Positions 45,231 through 57,483 are shown, numbered from the stretch's first letter. The stretch is DNA of 64,000 bases from Orbilia blumenaviensis (GCA_036872755.1 JAVHNS010000015.1:1240001-1304000), one strand, 5' to 3'. Notes: generated from the letters alone by a model not told the origin. Numbers and translations are program-made.

Positions 45231-46048
45231 GACTACTTCACCATTAGCTCTTGAATACTATTCCTACCAAAAAAAAAAAAGAAAAAAAGAAGGCTTACCT
45301 AGTTGAGTTGGGCGATAGGTGTACAGAGCGGGTGCAACTAAGTAGACTTGGTGGCAAGTCTGTAGTGCCATTAGTACCTCTTCGAATACCGCTTGTAGCA
45401 CGAAAACCTACCCAGCTATATCAACAAGCTGTTGACAAGCGGTAGAGACAGGTGGTCGTCCGAGCAAAAATGAGTGGTGGTTCGAGTAGAAATGATGAAT
45501 GGTGATGGTTCGAGCAGAAATGGGTGGCTATTCGAGCACAGATGGATGCCAAATGGCAGTGACCGCCGGAGGGAAGGAGCTATGCTGCCATCAGTGGCTA
45601 TTCGAATAGATGATTATGTAGATACAGCTTACCTTGTCGGATCAAGAGTACTGGGAGGGAAGACGGGCGATGGCTAGAGCAGAGATGCTGATGGTTGGAG
45701 GGGAGCGTGCAGGTGGAATATGCTGAGAGGGAGCCCTAAGGTTGTTGCACCTATGTTATCTTTTATGTACTTAGCCCAATATATAATATGCTGCATAGCC
45801 TAAGGTCTACACCTCACACTCACCCGCACCCAACCCACTGGGAGCGAATCACGATACTCCACGCCCTCGAAGCCCGGTTTACGCCTACAGTCTAGACTTT
45901 CATTGCTCCTCTAGGTTCAGTGTGTTACATACAGTTTATTCTCGAAGCTAGCTGAAAGGCTGCTGTGAAAAGCTTCGAAGGAGCGGTTCCCACCACCACC
46001 ACCTCTCGGCCCATTACATTCCCCATAAGCTCCCCATATTTTACCGCG
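45231..46048. other. Gene-free stretch with short tandem motif
   Basis: Near 45455-45615 a short motif of the type TGGTTCGAGCAGAAATG recurs at least five times with changes. No gene recognised. Confidence 0.55.
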
Positions 46049-47737
46049 ATGGCTCCCAAGAGTAAGATTAATATTGCATGAACGATCCAAATGTCCTAGC
46101 AAGTAGCTAAACACTCTGCAGGGGTCAAAAGCAGCAGCAGGAGAGCCTCGAAGGGCGACGCTGAAAACAAAGGTAGCAGACTAGCTGGCAGTAAGTAGTC
46201 CCTGCATGTCGCTCTATTTCTACCCAATGACTGACGCTTATGATATAATAGCGCACCCACCAAAGAAAGATGGCAAGGCTATCGATTCCAACGTCGGAAA
46301 CGAAGTCTGCGCGGTGGATCCTCTCAAAGTGGTCAGGGTTATCGTGCAGGTCATTTCGCTGGAGGATGTAAACGCAATCATCCGCGATATGTCCTCGGCT
46401 ACGACGATACCGACCAAACTTTGGCCGACAGCGATCAGGCAGTGGAATCTCGGGTACCCATTCTTTAAGAATCTGTTGAAAGAGCTGGAGAGCGCTGGGA
46501 TTCAAGTTTCGGCTATATTTATTCCCAACGACAGCTGTACAGCTGACTTGGCCAGTGCACCATCCGCGTGGTGCCTATGCACTACTTCCATCCAAGCTGA
46601 CTCATATCTATGCTGCACTTTGAGATCCGCAATTCCAGTAGTATGCATAAGCAATCCCAGTTTCGAAATGAGGATGGGCTCTGTAGCAGACTACGAGGGA
46701 GAGATCGAAAAGGAAAATCTTGCCGGCAATGCTCGAATCATCGACGAGGCCATAAAACTAAACATGTTGATGACACGGAACCCGTTCCACTCGCTCAAAG
46801 ATTGGGGGCAGGTCCAGCAGTTGGATTCAGAAGAGGCTCTCAGCGAAGAGGAGCAATACTGCATCGACAGCTGTCTGACCTCACAGGTGCTCGTAGCGAT
46901 CAAGAAGGCGTGGGCACGAAGATCCAATGAACCGACCGTCCCTGGAGCCATGGGTAACAGCCTACTGGGACTACTCCAGAAGTTCGCTGGAAGCAAAGAA
47001 AAGCTGACTGCGGGGCAATTTAAGTCTCAACCCGCCGTGTCATCGGTGCCCGAGAGCTTCCTTGACCCAGACAACGTCAAGCCAGGGGTGGATTTGGAAT
47101 CTAGGATCATGTATTGTTTTCAGCTGGTCTTGTCACGGCTGTACTACGAGGAGGTGGAGAACGAAAGCTGGGGGCTCCCGGAACTTGTTGATCCTATGGA
47201 TTTAATTGTGCACAGGCTGTCCAACTCCAAGGAGCCGAAGATCGAAGATGAAGGCGAATTGAAACGGCTGCGGATGCGTTTCTTAGAGAACCAGAGGTTT
47301 GGGAAGATCTGGCTGAACTTGATCCGAGGATATGGGTCGTACGCAAAGCCTCCGGCGGCTGCGAAGTGCAAGCTTGGTTTCGGCGCATTCATTCTCTTCG
47401 ATATCGACGAGTCATCGTCGTCTGGAATCACTTTTGAAGAGTAAGAGCCACCCATAGCTTCCTCAGGAACACAGCTAACAGAATTTACAGCATTCACGAT
47501 GGCCTACAGACAACCGATCCTTCCAAAATATACAACAAGCTACGGGAAGAAATCCGGGACTTCGAGGCGGCCTTGCCTACGTTGGAAAACATCACGCTGT
47601 CGTTGGCCGGGTTCGCTCTCGCAGGCTGGTGGGAAGGCGTCGACTGTCCTTTGTTCCACAAGTCCAGCAACGAGATATTGCAAGAGGTCGGGAACAGGAA
47701 CAACGTAGCGAGGCTGATTATCCCGCGCTTCTCATAG
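46049..47737 (+). CDS. Accessory-block protein of unknown function (paralogue of 40578-42786)
   Basis: Four exons: 46049-46061, 46122-46190, 46252-47440, 47491-47737; 505 aa. The first exon has only 13 coding bases (MAPK plus one). The second encodes a short basic stretch (KSSSRRASKGD). The body shares landmarks with the gene at 40578: SAIFIPNDS early, KLGFGAFILFDIDE just before the last intron, and LENITLSLAGFALAGWW after it. It lacks the long lysine-rich insert. No catalytic motif seen. Two such paralogues bracket the convergent gene 43158, which hints at segmental duplication within the block. Confidence 0.75.
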
Positions 47738-48751
47738 GCCTATAACTGGGTGCCAACGAGTCTCACCGTGGCGGATTGGAGGTTTTATCCATTTATTATT
47801 TCTTTTTATTACAAATACGTACAACCAGCGTATATAACCCAACCACGCCCCTTCTTTTCTCCCCTCAGTATATACACAAGTGGCCACACAAGTGGCCACA
47901 CAATATAGATGCTGCTGACACCTGGAAATTTTCTCCGCGCTTACATGATGGCGACGAAATATGTATATAATTGTGTGGCTCGAAATTTGCCCCCTAAGCT
48001 TTAATTGGAGTTTCTAGTAACCGCTCAAGCTCTCTAAAGTCGGGCCTAGTCACCGAAATTATAGTCCCGGAGAAATATTGCCAAGGGATCGTTGCTGCGG
48101 ACCTAACTACTATCTGCGATGTAACTGGAGGCGCCAGTATAGTAATCCAGCTTTCTCTACATGATATTAATACGTTGGTTACCGAGTACTATAGTCGCCA
48201 AAGTTCCAGCTTTCGAAAGCTCGAAGTATACTAGGACAGTGAACCACGCTTAACTCGAAAGCGTTCCCACCCACTTCCCTCTTTGTTTCATGTCTGCTGC
48301 TGCTGTAAACTTGTGAACGGCAGAGGAAGCTACTTTAAGTTTGCCAACCGTAGACGTTGGAAGGAGGAGAAGCGAAGCCAAAGGAGGCAGCCGAATTGAA
48401 TAAATAGTAAGTCAAATACACTGGTTAAGGAGATTAGTCTAATTTGGACCCTAGTTTCTGGACAGACGCCCCTGGAGAAGTATTTACAGATTGTAGGTGT
48501 AAAGTGGTCTCGTTGGAACGAGACAACACGGCGTGTAAAGTATGTTACAATACTTTGCATGGCAAAGTAGCAGCCCCATATACCTTCGGCAAACAAATAA
48601 AATAAATAAAAAGACAACGTAAGCCAACTCCGTATATATCGAGAGATTCGATGCCAAGCACCGAGGGCCCTTCTAGTGCCACCAAAGATGAAGCAGAACT
48701 GACGATATATCATGGATGGGATTTGACTGAGCCCAATGCGAGCATTCAATA
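47738..48751. other. Gene-free stretch
   Basis: Space between two convergent genes. It has a 12-bp direct repeat GTGGCCACACAA at about 47881 and 47893 and a short CTTTCGAAAG palindrome near 48212. No gene seen. Confidence 0.5.
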
Positions 48752-51700
48752 TCAAAGAGGGGAGTAGGCGTCAAGCATAGGGAGGAGGGCGTTCTCGATG
48801 TTAAAATCGGTTCCGAAAGACTGTGTATCTAGCATATCCGTGTCGCCATCGGCCTCGGTTGAGACTGATACAAGTCCTGAGCCGCTATTCCTGCTTTCGC
48901 ACTCGTCAAGCAATCTTGCTGCGGTTGGTTCATGCGGGACGAGAGGAATGTCCGAGAGTAGTCTCATCTGCCGGATCAGATTCTCGTTTGACCTGAAGAG
49001 TGCGAGGGCATAAGCCTTAGACACTGTTTCTTGTTAGATTTGCTCACTTTCACAGTATCTAGTCTGAGACCAGACCAGAGTATCTTGGGAACACAAAACA
49101 ACAAAAAAAAAAAAGAAAGAAAGAGGCGGGAAGGGTTTAGCATACATTTAGAAGCCAGAACAGGGGGATACACCACCCATTCGGGCAGCTCGTCCAGCGC
49201 TCCAATGAAGACCTGCCAATACACGGAGGCATGGCGCGACTCCGTAATTGACTCTGCAGTTATCCCAATGATATCATTAGCGTCAACCCCGTAGGAGAAG
49301 TCCCGCATATCGTTGGTATGGCCGGCTTGGTAAGCGTAGATGTTGACACTCTGATTCCGCTGCCTCTCTATTACCAGCGACAGTGGCTCAACGTATCTTT
49401 TGGCTATCGCTATCGCAATCTGTCGGTACTTGCGCGGCCTGAGTTCGAAATCCATCACGCTAAAGGCCTCCTCCTCCATGAAGGCGGCCAGGCGTTCCGC
49501 CCTCCACCTTTCAGCATTAGGGGTCACGAACAGGAATGGGCTTTTCTTAAGCTCTCGTGATCTTTCCAATAAATACCAATAAAACGGAAGGACAGTAGTG
49601 AGATAGTAAATGATCTGGTCGGCGAGGAAGGGGGGCGGAAACCGGCATATATTCTAGATCGTTAGAACAGTCTACAAAGGTACGTAGAATGGGGGGGGGC
49701 TTCGAGGCATACCTTGAGTTTTCCCTTAGTCTCCTGGGTCTTGGAGTAGGACGTGGTAATCATTACGGTGCGATTCTCGATGATATAGATATTCCGCTGG
49801 TGATACTCCGTGTTTTTGAAGCGGAGGGTCAGGATCTCTGTGCTTCGTATAGGCTGCCCGCAGGTGAACTGCATGGCGAGACACAGCAGTGCCAGATAGC
49901 GAGAGACATGAGTTGTATATTGTTCGACAGCGCTGTCCAGTAGAACATCCATGTTGCCATACAGTCTCCCCTTCTTGGCCGGGTCTCTCATCAACGAAAT
50001 CACCATGAACCTGGACAGCTCCTGGATGGTAGAATGATTTCGCTGATCGCTTCTGAAACTCCAGTCGGCTGCTGTATTACTAGGGACGTCAAAAAGTCTA
50101 TCCGGTAGCGGGGGCCAACCCCCTCGGTCGGTGGAGAATAGCAGATAATTAAGCTCTGTCTCTAGACACTCGAAGACATGTTTTACTAGGGATGTGAATT
50201 TGGGAATACTGAAGCATTCTCCATCCAGGTTCAGACTCTGATAACCATCTTCGACATTCCACTGTACTTGTCCGGGAGCAGCGTGGTTCCTCAAATGGAA
50301 AGCCCCCGCGCTATGCAGGCCGAGAATCTCGCCTGCGGTGGTCCGACAGGAGTCCTTCAGGCGTTGGCATATCTCATCAGCACTGGCGTGGAACCTTTGG
50401 GTCCTCGCCGGCTCTGCCAAAGCTTCGTCGCCATCCACTGCGTCCCAGCAAGAGCGGAGGGCTACCAACCGGAAACAAAACATTAGGCCTGCTAGAAGCG
50501 GGGTGTACCGCTCAGGACTTTTAAAAGTCTGATTGCTCGGACAATACCCCATCAGAGCCAGGAAGTTTACAGTTAAATTGCCGAACTTGCGGTTGATATA
50601 TACCTTCTCGGACAGTAATTCCCACATCAAACTGCCGATTTCCGCTGCTAGCGTCTCCGAGGAATCCGGTTCGACCGCGCAGCGCTTGATGTTTTGGATT
50701 ATTGCAAGAGTAGCGGAGGGCATGACGACGCCAGTGGCGATTTTGTCGGTTTCGTCGTATGTTATGCGAACCACGAAGCATACGAGCCGCGCCATCCACG
50801 TGAAATATTTGAGGTGCGTCCGCTTTTGATGCCGGCGCGAAAACGGCCGCAAATCAAGATCCTCATTTGGAGAGCGAATGTTACGAAGTGTGATGTTGTC
50901 AGTGTCGTCTATCAGATTGAGGTACTGGTGCAGGAGCGCCTTTGTCTGTGTGAAAACGGCATCCAGTACTTCAAAATTCCGGTCTTCCGGTGCCGGTTTA
51001 TAGGTAAGTCTGGAGAGGGTCGCCATGATTCTCATATCGGCATAGTCATGCCACCCGGTTCTTGTGATCCAGGGGGGCTCTCGAACTTCCTCGGTGACGA
51101 CGGCATCCAACTGTCGCATTGCGCTTGCTAAGATGTCTAGCTGCTTCTGGAGTGCCCCCTCCGCCTCAGTCATGTGGTTCTCGACTTCAGGCACCGCTAC
51201 TTTGAAGTAGGAACTGCCGATTCCCACCGTGAGGGCCTGCACGTGGCACTTGACGAAGGAGGCACCATTACAGGCCTTTCCGTGATGTTTGATGGAATCA
51301 AGGGTGGCCCGAAGCCGGCCGCATCTGGTGCATTCGAATCCATCCGAAACCGGAAAATATGGGAACGGCGGAACCGGGCCAATCCTGCGGAGATGGGGTA
51401 CCCAGCGAGCAAGGTCTCCATGGGGCAGGAAGGGTAGTGGCGTCAGCTGTCTTTCCAGCGCAATGAGCTCCGATCTGTTAACCTTCCTACCATGCAGTCG
51501 AAGCCGGTGGCTATGGATACGGCTAGGATTGATACAGAAGCCGCAGTCCAGACAGACTAAGGCTCTCAGCTCGGACACTATCTCGAGGTTGATGTATCTT
51601 AGGTTGCGCAAAGTCGTCTGACGTAGGCATCAGTTTTGCGTATTAAATTGCATTCGCCGTTATAATTAGCTAGCAGGGTATACAGAGCAGTAACTCACGT

Positions 51701-52428
51701 CGTCTACGTCGAACGCTCCCTCATCCAATGGTTCCAATTCTGATTCAAGTCAGCGCGCGCGCCCCGCGCGATCCACAATTTCGCGGAGAAGACTAACCCA
51801 ACTCTGGTGCTATTTCCAGCTCTATATGGGCCGCTGTAAGTTCGCTGGCAGAAACACCAACAGGACGTGAGAGAGGGAGGCTCTCGTCGTCTAACTCCTC
51901 GGTGCTCTCTTGGCCATTCTCATCTTCACTCTCCTCTTCTGCGTCGCTTTCGTCTTCTGCATCGCTTCCGTCTTCGTCGGTCTATAATGTATATATATAT
52001 GCGCCGTTAGTTCAGCTGCAAGCGTATACATATAGATATACGCGGATATGGCAGGCTCTTACCTGTTCCACTCCTTCCTATCATGTACAATTAGCATCGG
52101 CCGAGATGATTATGATAAAGGATAAATAGAATAAAATGGGGTAGGCATAACGAGAATGGAGCTGGAGAGGATGACTTACTGCTGCAAGATGTACAGCGCA
52201 GTCCTTAGCGTGGACGAGCAATGCATTGGGGTTCCTGTATTTGATGCCGCAAGAGCAACTGAAATAACCGCTGGGGCTCCGCTCTATCAACCGTTTGGAG
52301 CCATCTGCATACGTAAGCGTCGTGGTTCTCTGATGGAACTCCCTGCGGTGCTTTGTCAATTCGCAGCTTTTGGCGAAAACGGCCGTGCAGTTGATTTTGA
52401 CGCAGCAGAAGACCCGCGAACTCGACAT
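48752..52428 (-). CDS. Zinc finger / OrsD-like / tyrosine-recombinase-like protein without helicase
   Basis: Seven exons: 52180-52428, 52063-52077 (15-nt exon, least certain), 51798-51981, 51699-51739, 49713-51617, 49146-49653, 48752-49023; 1057 aa. Paralogue of the protein at 29151: C2H2 fingers at the start, an acidic linker, an OrsD-like region (CLDCGFCINPSRIHSHRL), then CGQPIRSTEI (R754), YSKT (K789), KYRQ (R875) and GHTNDMRDFSYG (H910, Y919). K follows R by 35 residues and Y follows H by 9, exactly as in the other copy. The exon between K and the end of the core is 508 nt in both genes with the same phases. After the core, where the other copy has the helicase, it has only about 90 residues ending DAYSPL. 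The catalytic set is complete, so it may be an active recombinase. Confidence 0.82.
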
Positions 52429-53526
52429 GATGGTGTATCTAGATTCGATAACGGTATAAATCCGCAGATAGTATATATATCTCTATATAAGTCAGCTTAT
52501 ATCTATATAAGTCAGCACTGAGTATGATGGTGAATGCTACGCAGGCAAATACTATACGTACTACTGACGCTATAGCGACTACAGCATGCGTGTACCTACC
52601 AGGTATGTCTTTAATGCGTATCTCCGTAGTGTATATCTGGATCTGTAATATATATGCCTGTAATGTATGTTTGTGATATATGACCGTATATGTCTGTACG
52701 TAGGTATGTGAACCAAGGTCTTGAGGCGTGAAGCATGAGGTTCAGCTGAAGTCAAATCAGGAAACCAACTGGCCCTGGCTACTCTATTTAAATATAAATT
52801 TCCTTTCGGCAGCCCTCGACGCTGTTCTACTTGGCTCGATCTAACCATTTTTAAGTACACACTCAGGGGTTCACTATAATTACTTTTGAGCAACGTTAGG
52901 TTCAATCAGCCATTGGCGGGTTGCAATATTTAATTGCATGTGTGTGGGCGAGATTTCTCTCTCTCTCTTGAGAGTGTTGCACCAAAAACGCGTCGTCTCG
53001 CAACTCACCACCTCCCCCCACCAACGAACCAACCATTACCCGTCTACTCACCTATCCATCCAACACTCACCATCTCCCACCCAAGCTAGGCTCCCGTCAA
53101 AATCATCATCATTATCATCATCACCGCCGCGTCTCCGAGCATCTGCCTGTAAAATGTACGGTGTATGTACATACAGGTGTATGCACGATGTATGTACAGT
53201 ACATACATACATCCTACGGAAGCTCCGGGCCAGGCTGGCATGGTTAGGAGGTAGTGGGCTATAGTAGGCTGTCCGGGTCAACAAGGCAAGCATCCATCCG
53301 CTCGCTCGTATCGAACTTGATAATGATATAAGTCACATAGATACTGTCGATTATGCCGGTTGTTTTCTAGTCAGTTACAGGTTGCAGGCAAAATGGCCAT
53401 TATGTCATCGAGGCACCACCAGAACCTCCTCCCCCCGCACCCCCCACCTCTCCCCCCCTCCCTTCCGCCTCCAATCTCCCGTCTTCCATATTCGATCTCG
53501 CACCTCGCTGAGGCCTCCTCCCTAAG
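52429..53526. other. Gene-free divergent promoter region
   Basis: Lies between divergent genes 48752 and 53527. It contains short tandem TATATAAGTCAG units (about 52475-52516), a CATACA-rich stretch near 53160-53215 and a pyrimidine-rich stretch before the ATG at 53527. No gene seen. Confidence 0.5.
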
Positions 53527-54690
53527 ATGGCGCAGACCAAGGGTTCTTCCCAGCCTTTCTGTTGCACCGCGTTCGCCAATGTGGTTGTACCATTCCTATC
53601 AAATTATTCGACAAAGTGCGCTGGATGTGTGGTGGAGAAGGGACCAGAACTGGCATCACTCTTCATCCGTACCGGATTCTGTCTAAAGCACCAACGGTAT
53701 CGTCTGGAAGGTAGACATATCGCTAGCGAGTTTCAGAGGCTCGTTGATGACGGCAAGATCAATACAGATCCTGCAGTCGAGCATCCTCTTGCGGCTTGTG
53801 TGTCCTGCTTTCTACCGTTGCAAGTTTGCAACAGTCGGTGCGGGTCCTGGTGGGGAGTTTTCATATCTAGCCTCGCCGGTTACCTCGTGTACCAGGCGGA
53901 CAAGAGCGAACGGGCTCCCGAAAAGCGGGTTATCGATCTGACGGGATCCGACTGCTTGTTTCGTCTGCGCGGCGGCCACCTTCTGCTGTGGAGAATAGTC
54001 AACAGCCATCTGGGCTGCGAGGAGAAAAAATACAACCTGCCTGGCACCCTCCCCAAAGATAACCCTTCGCACATCGAAGGTGCCCGAATTTTACCAAAAG
54101 ACTTGGAACAGCTGCCCGACAAAGCAGCGGGCCTCGAAGAAAGCACGCATGAGAGTGCACCGAAAGCCCACCCTTCTGGCGGACCTACTCCCAGTAGACC
54201 TACCTCAGGCAGACCTACTTCGGCTGGATCCGTTTCGGGTGGATCTGTTTCGAGCGGACCTATTTTGGGTCTTAAGGCTCAAAACCTGCCACAGCCTGCG
54301 AAAAGCCTGCCTCCTCTCCAAGTCTTCGGCAAAGAGAACGAAGATATACGAAAATCCAGTTCAAAGCGACCGCTCTCTCCGGAGTCTCGCGAGACCAAAC
54401 AATTCGACGCCAAGAAATACTACCCCAGGTACTCCAAGATGAAGGCCGAAGGAAAACTGCCCAGCAGGCCAATGGTTTCGCCAAAAAGTCTGACCACGTC
54501 CCTGGCACAACCCAGCGATAGCTGCAATAATAGAACGGAAATGCTTTACCCTAACTACTGTAGGCTTAAAGCGGAAGGGAAGGTCCCTGACAGGCGAGCC
54601 GTATTAGGGCGCCTAGCGGCCCAAAATCAAGCTCTCCAACCCGGGAAACGACAGCTAAGCAATGCTAAAGACAGTGCGCAGTCTATCTAG
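53527..54690 (+). CDS. CxxC-CxxH-CxxC zinc protein with repeated C-terminal motif
   Basis: A single open frame of 387 aa, MAQTKGSSQPFCC to AKDSAQSI. The zinc module reads CAGC, FCLKHQRY and CVSC within residues 35-105, the same order as at 26115 and 38320. The middle (about 210-260) is a low-complexity G/S/P/T repeat. Near the end a motif occurs twice: YYPRYSKMKAEGKLPSRP and LYPNYCRLKAEGKVPDRR, about 45 residues apart, so YPxYxxxKAEGKxP is probably a small binding element. No signal peptide. Function unknown. Confidence 0.72.
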   Translation: MAQTKGSSQPFCCTAFANVVVPFLSNYSTKCAGCVVEKGPELASLFIRTGFCLKHQRYRLEGRHIASEFQRLVDDGKINTDPAVEHPLAACVSCFLPLQVCNSRCGSWWGVFISSLAGYLVYQADKSERAPEKRVIDLTGSDCLFRLRGGHLLLWRIVNSHLGCEEKKYNLPGTLPKDNPSHIEGARILPKDLEQLPDKAAGLEESTHESAPKAHPSGGPTPSRPTSGRPTSAGSVSGGSVSSGPILGLKAQNLPQPAKSLPPLQVFGKENEDIRKSSSKRPLSPESRETKQFDAKKYYPRYSKMKAEGKLPSRPMVSPKSLTTSLAQPSDSCNNRTEMLYPNYCRLKAEGKVPDRRAVLGRLAAQNQALQPGKRQLSNAKDSAQSI

Positions 54691-55334
54691 CATCGGATCA
54701 AGCCTTGCCAGCGCTTTCCCATCTCTGGAAATGCCCGGCGTCCTTCGCCCCTTTATTTCCTCAATCTATATTTCTCCGTATTGTTCCATTCTAGTTCTTT
54801 TTTGTGGGCTCTTCTTCCTCTACTTCTTCCTGTTTTTTTTTTTGTTTTTTTTCTGATTATTTACCTTCGCCCAAACATGCGAGACTAGGCGATTACGTTT
54901 TTTCCTGTTGATCTATACCATTGAATGCCAATGGAATACAGGAAGGCATGATTTTCTGTTAGCTTCAACTGCTCGATTTCTGACAATGTCCCGTACGAAT
55001 GCTATAAGACCACTGCCAATATCCGCTTCCGCTATTGTCGTCCGGCGAAGGAGCGCAAGTAGTCCGAGAGCACTTGGGGCAATCTTGGTGAGTGTATACT
55101 CCGTTCCTCTAGTCTCGGTCCCAGACGCTGTTGACCACCCGTTCCTCATAGTTTCACGACCAAGTTGTCCTAATTTCCTCGAAATATCAGATCCCGAAAA
55201 TGTTTTCATAATCGGCATGCCTACGTTCTGCCCAAGCCTGCTCCGTTTTCTCCCTCCCATCTCCACTCTCTCCTCTTCCGTCTTCACTCTCCCGTCCTCA
55301 CTCCCCATATCACTTATTTCATATTACCTACTCA
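54691..55334. other. Gene-free stretch
   Basis: Poly-T tracts lie near 54833-54851. Open frames here show no protein-like composition. It is the likely promoter of the gene at 55335. Confidence 0.5.
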
Positions 55335-56312
55335 ATGGCACCCCAATCCTCTCTAGCGCTGCCGATGAATGATAGCGGGTTAGGCGGCTTCAGCATCGAG
55401 GAACTCGAAGATATCTTCAACAGTGACGGCTTCGAGGAGCTCGCGGCAGCGACCAACGGGAAACTCCAGTTCGCCATTGCCGAAGATTCGGCCAAAGAGC
55501 CGGCGTCACGCACAAACGATCGCGGGTTCGAGGAGTCTTTAAGAGCTATGGCGCCCAACACACAGGAAGTCGATGCTTTGTTCGACGACGATGAATTCGA
55601 CCGCCTGGTAGACCAGGAGGCCAAAATACCCGGTGTAAATGCCCAATATCCAAGAAAGCCTGTTACTGGCGAGAAAATGGACGAGCATGCTACCACCACT
55701 GCTTCTAAATGCACTAGCGATGGTGTTGTCAAGCTGGAGAAGACCAACGGACCTGTTGTTCCCGGGAAAACGATCGAAAATGCTGTCACTATTGTCTCTG
55801 AATGCGCTAGTGGCAATTCTGTCAAGTCTGAGGAGACTGGTGAGCATGGTATCGAGCGCGAAGAAACGGCGGAACCCGCGACCGGCCTCGATGAGCCCAC
55901 CAGCACCCCGGCACAGCTGACACCGCTGGAGTTCCTTGCATCAGATGTTTTCTTGGACTTAGCTCAGAAGCACGGTCTATGCCGTGACGATTTTGTGACC
56001 TTCACTGCGGCCTTGAAAAACTTCGCGATCCCGCAGAACTCCGCATCGAAAAGGAAACCTCGGAAAAGTGCAACGGCGGCCCCTCCAAAACGCCTACATT
56101 CACCTAAACAAACTATATTGGAGCAAGTTTGCAAACAAGGAAATGGAAGCCCAAGACTAGCAGGCGGGAGGCAGCCATATGGAGTCGACGACCCACAAAT
56201 TGAAAGCAGCCGAGCGGGCGAGCGAAGGTCCTACAAGAAGGGATTCACCACCGGTGACAAAAGGTCCTTCAAGAAGGCATCCACGGCCGGCAAACAACCA
56301 GCACGAAGATAA
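55335..56312 (+). CDS. Acidic then basic accessory protein of unknown function
   Basis: A single open frame of 325 aa. The N-terminal half is acidic with two similar short elements, IEELEDIFNSDGFEEL and EVDALFDDDEFDRL (pattern aD/E-x-hF-x-D-D/G-x-F-D/E-x-L), which look like docking or activation motifs. A helical part (FLASDVFLDLAQKHGL) follows. The C-terminal 90 residues are very basic (KRKPRKSATAAPPKRL; RSYKKGF and RSFKKAS), so DNA or RNA binding is plausible. No known family. Confidence 0.65.
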   Translation: MAPQSSLALPMNDSGLGGFSIEELEDIFNSDGFEELAAATNGKLQFAIAEDSAKEPASRTNDRGFEESLRAMAPNTQEVDALFDDDEFDRLVDQEAKIPGVNAQYPRKPVTGEKMDEHATTTASKCTSDGVVKLEKTNGPVVPGKTIENAVTIVSECASGNSVKSEETGEHGIEREETAEPATGLDEPTSTPAQLTPLEFLASDVFLDLAQKHGLCRDDFVTFTAALKNFAIPQNSASKRKPRKSATAAPPKRLHSPKQTILEQVCKQGNGSPRLAGGRQPYGVDDPQIESSRAGERRSYKKGFTTGDKRSFKKASTAGKQPARR

Positions 56313-56746
56313 AAATATATCTGCCCCGGCGACCAACCACAAAAAAAAAAAATACAATAAAATAAAAATAAAGGAGGAGGGCGAGAATAGAAGGAAAATG
56401 GGAACAAGTAAAGGACGGCACCCAGGGACAGGAAAAATGGGGGGGGGGGGGGGGGGGGGTGAAGAATTAATAATCAAAATATGCTTTTTTCATATCATAA
56501 TACCTGCTGTGCCCTTATGTTTCAAAGACGGTAGACCTGAATACTAGTAGCCTAGTATTCTTCATATTGTTATAATTTTTTTCCCTTTAAATTTGTGTTA
56601 CCACTCGGCCTGAACGGATGGGCTACTTTTGTATGTACCTCTTAAGCTAGTGCCTTACTCAACTAATACGGGGAAGCCAATGCCGCATTTACGTCTTTAA
56701 AGCTCCTAGCTCTGAAGGAGGGATTGCCTTTGAATGAACGAAAACA

Positions 56747-56782
<36 letters not shown>

Positions 56783-57483
56783 CGTAATGATGCACGTGGC
56801 AGCATGCCCTCCAAGTGATATGCGCATGTTACACAACTTAATTCCAACGTCACCACAACACCTGCAGTCGGCCCTTGGGGGTGGGATTTGGTTCGGAGCT
56901 AGCTATATTTTTCCAAGTATATGCATGGTGAGGGGTATAGGGATACCCCACTCGTATGAACCGATAGCTCGGAGCTAGGTTTTAGTGCGTACACGTAGTA
57001 GTGTCGAATTTCGGGGCTCTTTACCAAGACTCCCAGCTGCAATTCCAGCCGTATTAATATCAATCCTGGCATGCAACTATCCTAGCGAAGCGTATTTAGG
57101 CAAGGAGAGGTTGGGAAGAAATGGGAGGCCAAATATCGCACCCAAGAAGGAAATCGCTACACCTCAGCGAACAGTCTCCTAGGCAAGGCAAATATTGGAC
57201 CGTCATAGGCTGAATAATCATTCATGTAGATAATTAATAGAGATCATCGTGCTCAATTTAACCATAACCCTGGTTTCCGTTGAACTGAATGGTAGCGGCC
57301 TGCGAAGGTCGTTTGTGTTGAATGCATATGTTTTGGTGGACGAGCAATTGCTGTTGCATTTTGGGAACTAGTTACTACAACCCAACCCAACAACAACCCA
57401 AACCAGCACCATCACTGCTCGACACCATCGCCACGATCATCACCTAACATCATCTCCATCATCACCTAGCGCCGGCTGCCACG
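56313..57483. other. Gene-free stretch with homopolymers
   Basis: Contains a G run of about 20 (56440-56459) and a T run of about 32 (56751-56782). No gene recognised. Confidence 0.6.

Noticed and set aside
54908..55372. 154-codon open frame before the gene at 55335
   Set aside because: Low-complexity S/P/L/I composition, no motif, and it overlaps the start of a better candidate.
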